Assembly (NCBI RefSeq): GCF_003269295.1 | Contig: NZ_QLTT01000003.1 | Span: forward strand, 682,001 to 746,000 | Direction of reading: 5' to 3' | Length of the DNA: 64,000 nucleotides | Source: Lentzea atacamensis | GTDB lineage: Bacteria > Actinomycetota > Actinomycetes > Mycobacteriales > Pseudonocardiaceae | In this document: piece by piece, positions 58,474 to 64,000 of the stretch | Position numbering within the stretch: position 1 is the stretch's first letter | How the letters are laid out: every line of letters starts with the position of its first letter | The notes under the pieces: model-generated | Seen by the model: the letters and a program-made list of their open reading frames with translations, nothing else | Databases searched by the model: none | Told to the model about the DNA's origin: nothing | Translations under genes and position numbers: made by a program

Positions 58474-59871
58474 CTACCTGAGATACCGCTCCACTTCGGC
58501 AATCCACTCCGGCATGCCCTTGTAGACCTTCCGGTATAGATTGAGAATCTCTTTCTTGGTCATGTGCTCCAATTCGTCCTTGGGGATCTTCTTGGCCAGT
58601 GCGGTGGAAATCGGTGAGTGCTGAGCAGCTGCCAGAATGATCGACGGGGCCTTTCGGACGTCGTGTCCAAGATGCTTGAGAACGGACTGTTCGATGATGT
58701 GGTGGGCCTGGTACGCGCCGCCGTGACCTCTGGTGAATACCGAGAAGGAATCGAACGGCCCGATGATACCGCGTTTGTTCAATTCGGCTGCGATGACCGG
58801 CCTGCCTTTATCGAATTTCTTCGCCAGAGACTCGGCGGCTTCCATGGACAATGTGCGGCTGACTCGATCTCCAGATCGGATTGCCTGAATGAAAGCCTTT
58901 CCTTCCGCGTTGGGCGAAATCGCTTTCTTGGCGACAGTCTTGGCGACGTTCTTCATTCTTAGTATGACGCCCAGCGTCACCTTGCCGCCAGAGGCTGCCC
59001 CCTTCTTCAGTGCGCCTTTGACAAGCAGCTTCGCGCCGACGCCAGCGGCACCCTTGCCGATGCCGGACGGTGTCGGAACGTAGTCCAGCGGACCGAGCCC
59101 TTCGGATTCGATGCCGACCGCAGTTCCGGCATCCACGACAAAATTCCCCTCGCGATCGACGAGCCGCGAGATGCCGTCGGCATGAAACGTCCGGTACCCG
59201 ATGATTTCTTTTGTTTCCGGGTCCAGTACAACGCCGCTGATGCGGCTACGATTCTCGGGAAGGTCCTCTTCGAAATCGCTGATGCCTTGCGGGCCGGACT
59301 CGTCGTCCACGGTGATTTCGCCGTCGCCTGCGCGCGCCGCCTCACCTGGGAGTCGGACACTGGCCGGTGGCGCGATTATCGGATCGATTTCCAAATCCGT
59401 GTTCACGAGCGCGGCACTCGTGCCGGCGTTCGGTCCCCACAGGAAGTTGACGATGTCCGCGATTTGATCCCGGGGAAGTGTCTCGACCCGCTTCTTTTCT
59501 CGGAGCAGAAACTCCAGATCCCGCTGCATCTTCGCGCGCACGGTCTGCATCGCGAGCACGAGTCTGGGCCCGCCGACCAACGCGCCGGCCTCCTCATCAC
59601 TGAGAACTTTCTCTGTGAGCTTGGCCAATCGAGGTAACAGGTCGTACATCGGCAGGCCCTGGATCGCCGCGAGCGGAGCGTTGTTCTCCTCTCTGCGCTG
59701 CACCACGAACTCTGTGCCCGGTGCCTTTATCGCGCCCGTCAGCAGAGCATCGACGGCACTGTTCCCCGCGAGACGCTGCAGTCCGAGCAGGGTCGCCGGC
59801 GCTGCGGCGGTTCGCTGAGGCAACGTATCCGCCGCGCGCACTGTTTCGCGATGCTCGCGTGCGCTACTCAT
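58474..59871 (-). CDS. AHH-nuclease polymorphic toxin with eCIS cargo-type N-terminus
   Basis: A 465-residue protein. The N-terminus carries TLLGLQRLAGNSAV (about 28-41), the LLxLQRxAGN signature seen at the start of actinobacterial extracellular contractile injection system cargo. A long helical and beta central region follows, with a Gly/Lys-rich helix (KGAAGVGAKLLVKGALKKGA). The last ~130 residues hold the nuclease: GAYQAHHIIEQSVLKHLGH, the AHH motif of an HNH/EndoVII-fold family, followed by KKEILNLYRKVY. There is no signal peptide. G+C is visibly lower than in neighbours (many AAT, ATT and TTC/TTT codons), implying acquisition. No immunity gene or eCIS structural gene is adjacent. ATG 59871 lacks a good ribosome site. 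Confidence 0.82.
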   Translation of the reverse strand: MSSAREHRETVRAADTLPQRTAAAPATLLGLQRLAGNSAVDALLTGAIKAPGTEFVVQRREENNAPLAAIQGLPMYDLLPRLAKLTEKVLSDEEAGALVGGPRLVLAMQTVRAKMQRDLEFLLREKKRVETLPRDQIADIVNFLWGPNAGTSAALVNTDLEIDPIIAPPASVRLPGEAARAGDGEITVDDESGPQGISDFEEDLPENRSRISGVVLDPETKEIIGYRTFHADGISRLVDREGNFVVDAGTAVGIESEGLGPLDYVPTPSGIGKGAAGVGAKLLVKGALKKGAASGGKVTLGVILRMKNVAKTVAKKAISPNAEGKAFIQAIRSGDRVSRTLSMEAAESLAKKFDKGRPVIAAELNKRGIIGPFDSFSVFTRGHGGAYQAHHIIEQSVLKHLGHDVRKAPSIILAAAQHSPISTALAKKIPKDELEHMTKKEILNLYRKVYKGMPEWIAEVERYLR

Positions 59872-60145
59872 TGGAACAGCAAACCCGTCGGGCGCAGTCG
59901 GGAGCAAGCGACCGTGCGCACCCCGCAGGGCAGAGATCGTTGCCCGAAAGGGCTCGTGTCCAGGGATCTAAAGGTCCTAGACGGGTCCGATGGCGCGCGC
60001 TGAGATCGCGATCATCAGGGATGTGCCGAGAGTAGTCGTCTGACCTGCGACGATGCGACGAATGGCGGCACCGGCACGGCCCGGGGCCATGATCTAATCG
60101 AGCACCTCCGCGGTCGCGGAATTGGGCGCTCACAAGGGGGATTCC

Positions 60146-60319
60146 ATGACGTTGCGCAGAAATGCCGTCAGGATCACGGCCGGCGCGCTCGCGGCCGGAT
60201 TCGTGCTCGTCACCCTGGCATCGGGTACGGCAGGCGCCGACACCGTGATCCGCAAGCCCCAGTCGGTGGTCGGGCAGGTCGACGCGCCCGACAACAACGT
60301 GATCCGCAAGCCGCAGTAG
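60146..60319 (+). CDS. Secreted mini-peptide with duplicated VIRKPQ
   Basis: A 57-codon gene. Residues 1-31 are a signal peptide (LRRNAVRITAGALAAGFVLVTLASG, cleavage near AGA-D), leaving a ~26-residue peptide. The peptide begins with TVIRKPQ and ends with NVIRKPQ, so an identical hexapeptide occurs at both ends of the mature product. The underlying DNA also repeats (14 nt at 60245-60258 and 60299-60312). ATG 60146 follows AAGGGGG by seven bases, a strong ribosome site. No family is known to me. It could be a signalling or antimicrobial peptide. It stands alone between the toxin and lipoprotein genes. Confidence 0.75.
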   Translation: MTLRRNAVRITAGALAAGFVLVTLASGTAGADTVIRKPQSVVGQVDAPDNNVIRKPQ

Positions 60320-60340
60320 GTCCGACCAAGGTCGGTGTGG

Positions 60341-60937
60341 TCAGCTCCGGACACACGTGTCCGATGTGGATGCCGCGGGTGATCGTGGTGGCTTCGTCCC
60401 GCGCGAGCCCCGTGCGGGTAAGACGGCGGACTCGAACGAGCCCGCCCCGCCACACTTCGTCCTGTCGGAGTTCCTGAGGTTCTCGATGATCTGCTGCACG
60501 GCCTTCTCGCCGTCACCGTTCACCGGGATCCCGCGGACCGACACCCGCACGTTCCACCGCCCGGCGACGGCGTGCACCGAGAGCCCGCCGCCGCTGGGCT
60601 CACTCGCCTTGCACGACTTGGTCCCGGGGTCGAGTGCGCCGCTGGTGCAGAGCATCGGCGTCAGCCGTTCGGACTCCTCCTGGCTCGCGTAGGCGACGAG
60701 CCCGAGGCTGAGGACCTCGCGGCCGTCCGAAACGGAGACCTTGCAGCTGTCGGCTACTTCGGAGACGACCTGCGAGACCACGAAGCCCTCGGTGATGACC
60801 GCGAGCGGCTCGGGCTTCAGCAGGCCGGGGCAGCCCGACTCGACCTTGGCGGCGAGGCCCGCGGGCACGTCGGTGCCGCAGGCGGCCGCGGTGGCGAGCA
60901 CGAGTGCCACCACGGCGCTCGCGAACCTGGTTCTCAT
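60341..60937 (-). CDS. Lipoprotein of unknown function
   Basis: A 198-residue lipoprotein. The signal peptide (RTRFASAVVALVLATAAACG) ends with lipobox TAAAC. The mature domain has four cysteines (SGCPGLL, DSCKVSV, PMLCTSGA, KSCKAS) and a DGREVLSLGLVAY strand, resembling actinobacterial DUF3558-like lipoproteins. The last ~30 residues after KCGGAGSF are low-complexity and basic. ATG 60937 is chosen; ATG 60949 is possible. It is convergent with the mini-peptide gene. The exact family is uncertain. Confidence 0.75.
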   Translation of the reverse strand: MRTRFASAVVALVLATAAACGTDVPAGLAAKVESGCPGLLKPEPLAVITEGFVVSQVVSEVADSCKVSVSDGREVLSLGLVAYASQEESERLTPMLCTSGALDPGTKSCKASEPSGGGLSVHAVAGRWNVRVSVRGIPVNGDGEKAVQQIIENLRNSDRTKCGGAGSFESAVLPARGSRGTKPPRSPAASTSDTCVRS

Positions 60938-61019
60938 TTGTTGGCCCATGATGTTTCGGCACGTCCGGCGCCTGCAAGCAGCGCGCGGCGTGAAGTTCAC
61001 ATGTGGAGACCGGGCTGCG

Positions 61020-61736
61020 TCAGTCGCGTTTCGCGAGGAAGACGGTGTTGGTGGAGTTCCTGTCCTGCAGGGGGTTGGGGAAGCTGACGATCTCGGCTCG
61101 AACCGCGGTGAAGACAGTGGCGAGAGTGGCGGTGAACTCCTCGTCGGGCGGGTCGTTCGACCACAGCGCGAACACCCCGCCAGGACGCAGCAGGCCGGAG
61201 AGGCGCCGCAGTCCTTCTGGCTGGTAGAAGTCGGCGTTGGTCGGGTGCAGCAGGTGCCGTGGCGAGTGGTCGATGTCGACGATGATGGCGTCGTACTGCC
61301 TGCCGGGGGTGTCCGGATCGAAGCCCTGGCCGGAGCGGAGCATGGCGAAGAAGTCACCGTGGACCAACCGGCACCGCGGATCGGCCGTCAACGCCGTTCC
61401 TGCGGGGATGAGTCCCTGCTGGTGCCATTCGATCACTTCGCTGAGAGCGTCGACGACCAGCAGCGAGTCGACGTGCGGGTGCTCCAGCACGGTTTGTGCC
61501 GTGTAGCCGAGCCCGAGACCTCCCACCACCACCTGCAGGGGTTCGCGCGGCAGGTCCGCGAGAGCGAGCCGTGCCAGTTCGACCTCGGCGACGGTGAACA
61601 GGCTGGACATCAGGAACTCGTCGTTGAGCTTGATCTCGTGGATGTCCTCGCCGCTGCGGGGATCGCGCCGCCGGCGCAGGGTGAGCTCACCCAGCGGCGT
61701 CTGGCGCCAGTCGAGTTCCTGGAAACGTGCGCTCAT
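61020..61736 (-). CDS. Spermidine-synthase-like methyltransferase-fold protein
   Basis: A 238-residue Rossmann-fold protein of the spermidine synthase superfamily. The nucleotide-binding motif is VVVGGLGLGYTAQTVLE, the acidic ribose-binding residue sits in LLVVDALSEVIEWHQ, and the active-site-like aspartates are in YDAIIVDIDHSPRHLL. An N-terminal beta-domain (ELTLRRRRDPRSGEDIHEIKLNDEFLMSS) replaces the usual strand lid. ATG 61736 begins this domain. Many actinobacterial homologues are annotated this way but lack a proven polyamine substrate. It is divergent from the secreted-protein/ATP-grasp operon. Confidence 0.85.
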   Translation of the reverse strand: MSARFQELDWRQTPLGELTLRRRRDPRSGEDIHEIKLNDEFLMSSLFTVAEVELARLALADLPREPLQVVVGGLGLGYTAQTVLEHPHVDSLLVVDALSEVIEWHQQGLIPAGTALTADPRCRLVHGDFFAMLRSGQGFDPDTPGRQYDAIIVDIDHSPRHLLHPTNADFYQPEGLRRLSGLLRPGGVFALWSNDPPDEEFTATLATVFTAVRAEIVSFPNPLQDRNSTNTVFLAKRD

Positions 61737-61880
61737 GCGTTGGTCAGCTCCGTGGCGGTGGGAGACAGAGGACGGCTGAGGGGCTTTCAAGCCTAACTCG
61801 TTCGGGTGAGAAGTCTTACGGCGTCCGGTTCGTGATCAATACGCTACGGCCGCCGTTCCGGCCTCTCACAAGATCCGGAT

Positions 61881-62420
61881 GTGAACACATTGGCCCACAT
61901 CGCAAGGTCCTGCCGCGTGCTCGGCGTCGCAGCCGCACTCGTTCCGCTCGCGGTACCCGGTACGCCGGCGCTCGCGGACGCGCCTGCCACCGTAGTGTGC
62001 ACGACGACGTCGGACTGGGCGTACTCGCCCGGTGTCGTACTGGTGCCGCGGCCGTTGCGCACGACCGTGAAGGACGAGTACACCTCGTGCACCGGCGTCG
62101 CCGGGGCTGTCGCCGTCACCGGGAGCAGCGAGTTCACCGTCGACCGCAGCGCCGGGTGCGTCGAACCGCTCGCCGCTGTGCCGGAGACCCGCGTCATCAC
62201 CTGGGCGGACGGCACCACCAGCACGTTCTCCTACACCGTCACCGTGACCTCCGTGCCGGGCGCCGACGTGATCACCAAGATCGGCACCATCACCGGCGGC
62301 GTGTTCGCCGGGAGGTCCGCCCAGGCCGTGCAGGCGGCTCCGGCGACGGATCTGCTGCGGTGCCTGACGGAAGAAGGAATCACGCACCAGTCCTCAGCCG
62401 GCACATTCACCGTCCTTTGA
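61881..62420 (+). CDS. Secreted hypothetical protein upstream of ATP-grasp gene
   Basis: A 179-residue exported protein. The signal peptide (RVLGVAAALVPLAVPGTPALA) is followed by a beta-rich domain with four cysteines (VVCTTTSDW, TSCTGVAG, AGCVEPL, LLRCLTEE). Segment GADVITKIGTITGGVFAGRSA lies near the end. No family is recognised. GTG 61881 starts the frame without a strong ribosome site. Its TGA overlaps the TTG of the ATP-grasp gene (TTGA), implying coupled translation with a cytoplasmic ligase, an unusual pairing. Confidence 0.75.
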   Translation: MNTLAHIARSCRVLGVAAALVPLAVPGTPALADAPATVVCTTTSDWAYSPGVVLVPRPLRTTVKDEYTSCTGVAGAVAVTGSSEFTVDRSAGCVEPLAAVPETRVITWADGTTSTFSYTVTVTSVPGADVITKIGTITGGVFAGRSAQAVQAAPATDLLRCLTEEGITHQSSAGTFTVL

Positions 62421-63691
62421 CCGCAATGCTGGCCATGAGCGGTGTGCCGCTCGACGAGGGCGCGAGGCTGTTGCGCCGGCATGCTCCTGAGCTGACGTGG
62501 CAGGACAGGTCGCCTTTCCTCGGCGCCGTTGCCGCGCCGGCGATCCCGTGGTTGCGCTTCGCCCACCGCGATCACCGGCGCGAGGAAGCCGTTGCCCTTC
62601 CGGCGAATCCTCCCCCACCGCGTGGCCTGGCGGTGAGCTTCGCACCCGAGGACGGCATCGGAGCGCACGCCTGGGCGGCCTCCTCGGGTCTGCGGTTGCT
62701 CGCCGCGGAGGCCGCTGCGGTGGCCACCGCGGCAGACAAGATCACTTCACTGGAGCTGTTCGCGCGAGCCGGGGCCGACACGCCCCGGACCTGGGTGGTG
62801 GAGAAGGAACTGCCCGCCGCCGCAACGGTTCCACTGGTCGTCCAGCGGCGGCAGAACAACCTCACCGGCAAGGGCACTCGCCTGGTCACGTCGCCGGAAC
62901 AGCTGGACGAGGTGCTGTGCGAGTGGAGCGGTGAGGCGTTGCGGGTCTCGTCCCATGTGGACGGTGTGCCGGTCACCGTGAGCGGCTGCGTGACGCGGCA
63001 GGGCACGGTGGTGTCGGCGTTGTCCCATCAGCTGGTCGGGATTCCCGCGCTCACACCGTACTGGGGTGCGCACTGCGGCAACCAGCTCATCGCCGAGCAC
63101 GATCTGCCCGCCGGGGCGGCGTCCCGGTGCCGCGAGGTGTGTGCCGCGGTGGGAGACCAGCTGGCTCGGCTGGGTTTCCTGGGTGCCTTCGGGCTCGACC
63201 TGCTGGTCACTCCCGACGCGGCCGTGTTGGCGATCGAGATCAACCCGCGGTTCCAGACCGTGGTGTCGCTGGTGCAGGCCCAGGAACGCGCCGCGGGCCT
63301 CCTGCCCACGCTCGGTACACACGTGCTCGCCTCGTTGCTGCCTTCTGTGGCCGTCGAGGAAGTCCGCACGGCCTGTCTGAAGCTGAGCCAGCTCGTCGTG
63401 ACCGCCGATCGCACCGGTGTGGTGAGGGACGGCATCACCTCGGGCGTGCATCGGCTGGCGAACGGCAGGCCGCGGCGCTGCGGAGACGGCGATCTCGTGG
63501 CGTTGCGGCCCGGTGAGGCGTTGTTGTGGGCGCACGCCCATCCCGGCGATCCCGTGCGGCCGGGGGAGGAGCTCGTGCTGCTGCAACTGCCTGGTCACGC
63601 CGCGTCCGTGCGAGCGAACCCAGAACTCACCGCAGAGGCGCGCACGTGGATCCGGGCCGTGCGGCGCGCTCTGGTGATCGACGATGTCTGA
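62417..63691 (+). CDS. ATP-grasp ligase
   Basis: A 424-residue ATP-grasp protein that should activate a carboxylate and join it to an amine or thiol. The central lobe has DKITSLELFARAGADTPRTW and the nucleotide lysine region VQRRQNNLTGKGTRLV. The metal-binding C-terminal lobe is FGLDLLVTPDAAVLAIEINPRFQTVV. A small terminal domain (GEALLWAHAHPGDPVRPGEEL) resembles the beta-barrel of carboxylase-type ligases. Start TTG 62417 overlaps the upstream stop; ATG 62426 is an alternative. Its TGA overlaps the decarboxylase gene by 8 bp. The linkage to a PLP decarboxylase suggests biosynthesis of an amino-acid-derived metabolite. Confidence 0.85.
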   Translation: MTAMLAMSGVPLDEGARLLRRHAPELTWQDRSPFLGAVAAPAIPWLRFAHRDHRREEAVALPANPPPPRGLAVSFAPEDGIGAHAWAASSGLRLLAAEAAAVATAADKITSLELFARAGADTPRTWVVEKELPAAATVPLVVQRRQNNLTGKGTRLVTSPEQLDEVLCEWSGEALRVSSHVDGVPVTVSGCVTRQGTVVSALSHQLVGIPALTPYWGAHCGNQLIAEHDLPAGAASRCREVCAAVGDQLARLGFLGAFGLDLLVTPDAAVLAIEINPRFQTVVSLVQAQERAAGLLPTLGTHVLASLLPSVAVEEVRTACLKLSQLVVTADRTGVVRDGITSGVHRLANGRPRRCGDGDLVALRPGEALLWAHAHPGDPVRPGEELVLLQLPGHAASVRANPELTAEARTWIRAVRRALVIDDV

Positions 63692-64000
63692 CCGGGCGGG
63701 ATGGATCGACCTGCCGCCGGACCGCATGCGCGAGCTCGGTCACCAGGTGATCGACCTCGTCGTCGACCACCTCACGGGGCTGCGCGGGCAGCCGGTGCGG
63801 ACCCTCGCGTCGGCGGACGAGCTGCGGCACGTGCTCGACGATCCCGTGCCGGAACAGCCGGGCGATCCCGGTGCTCTGGTGGAGTTCCTCACCCGCGAGG
63901 TCCTGCCGAGGTCGCTGCGGCTCGGCCACCCCGGCTGCCTGGCGTTCATCCCCAGCGCCAACAACTTCCTCGGCGTTCTCGGCGACCTGCTGGCCTCTGG
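63684..64000 (+). CDS. PLP-dependent amino-acid decarboxylase (N-terminal part)
   Basis: The first 105 residues of a group II (aromatic-L-amino-acid type) decarboxylase; the gene runs off the right edge. Typical features are MRELGHQVIDLVVDHLTGLR, PVRTLASADELRHVLDDPVPEQPG, and LRLGHPGCLAFIPSANNFLG followed by VLGDLLAS. The PLP-binding lysine lies beyond the window. ATG 63684 overlaps the last 8 bp of the ATP-grasp gene. With the ligase it may form the core of a small biosynthetic operon. Confidence 0.88.
   Translation, partial: MSDRAGWIDLPPDRMRELGHQVIDLVVDHLTGLRGQPVRTLASADELRHVLDDPVPEQPGDPGALVEFLTREVLPRSLRLGHPGCLAFIPSANNFLGVLGDLLAS

Noticed and set aside
1..64000. CRISPR arrays, tRNA or rRNA genes, insertion sequences, riboswitches
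   Set aside because: I looked for regularly spaced repeats, cloverleaf-like sequences, transposase motifs with terminal repeats and known leader motifs and saw none.

Overview
The window is high-G+C DNA with strong G/C bias at third codon positions, frequent GTG and TTG starts, ATGA/GTGA stop-start overlaps and hairpin terminators without U-tracts. This is the signature of an actinobacterium. The gene content (GH62/ricin-lectin enzyme, HTH-nSTAND-WD40 protein, IniB/IniA/IniC-like dynamins, CU044_5270 family, an eCIS-type toxin, many secreted proteins) points to a soil or mycelial member of the Pseudonocardiales such as a Lentzea/Saccharothrix-like strain. The genus is an inference. No rRNA, tRNA, CRISPR array or insertion sequence was seen.

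Layout. (1) 1-8 kb: end of a secreted M14 carboxypeptidase, two fused gene remnants, a secreted GH62 arabinofuranosidase with a palindromic LacI-type operator, small secreted proteins and a large STAND-type ATPase regulator. (2) 7.6-9.7 kb: small genes including a J-domain protein, facing a MerR/HspR-like regulator. (3) 9.8-17.4 kb: an acid-sugar island with a GntR/FadR regulator, ABC importer, two enolase-superfamily dehydratases and an RraA-like aldolase. The fused permease carries an in-frame amber stop and the second dehydratase a 1-nt deletion, so the route looks decayed unless these are assembly errors. (4) 17.5-29 kb: a HEAT-like protein, an AvrRpt2-like cysteine peptidase with a coupled partner, regulators, several broken genes (AraC, DUF4265, baeRF) and an ECF sigma factor with its CU044_5270 partner. 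(5) 30-35.3 kb: an HTH-nSTAND-WD40 protein flanked by two secreted proteins. The same 36-bp oriented element lies upstream of both secreted-protein genes.

(6) 35.3-37.6 kb: a decaying stretch with a broken phytoene/squalene synthase, an STAS protein and a coding remnant. (7) 37.6-45.7 kb: an iniBAC-like operon (acidic Gly/Asp-rich protein, IniB-like protein, two dynamin-like GTPases) divergent from a membrane-anchored Hsp70, a four-helix membrane protein and a LuxR-type regulator. It is probably an envelope-stress membrane-remodelling module. (8) 45.7-53 kb: a complete sugar operon (ABC ATPase, permease, binding lipoprotein, Gfo/Idh/MocA dehydrogenase, TIM-barrel isomerase), a strong terminator and a ROK regulator. 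(9) 53-58.5 kb: a mini LuxR regulator, a cadherin/Calx-beta adhesin-like secreted protein, a NarL-type two-component system and a CPBP protease. (10) 58.5-64 kb: a lower-G+C AHH-nuclease toxin with an eCIS cargo-type N-terminus, a 57-codon secreted peptide with a duplicated VIRKPQ motif, a lipoprotein, a spermidine-synthase-like enzyme, and the start of a coupled operon (secreted protein, ATP-grasp ligase, PLP decarboxylase) running off the right edge.
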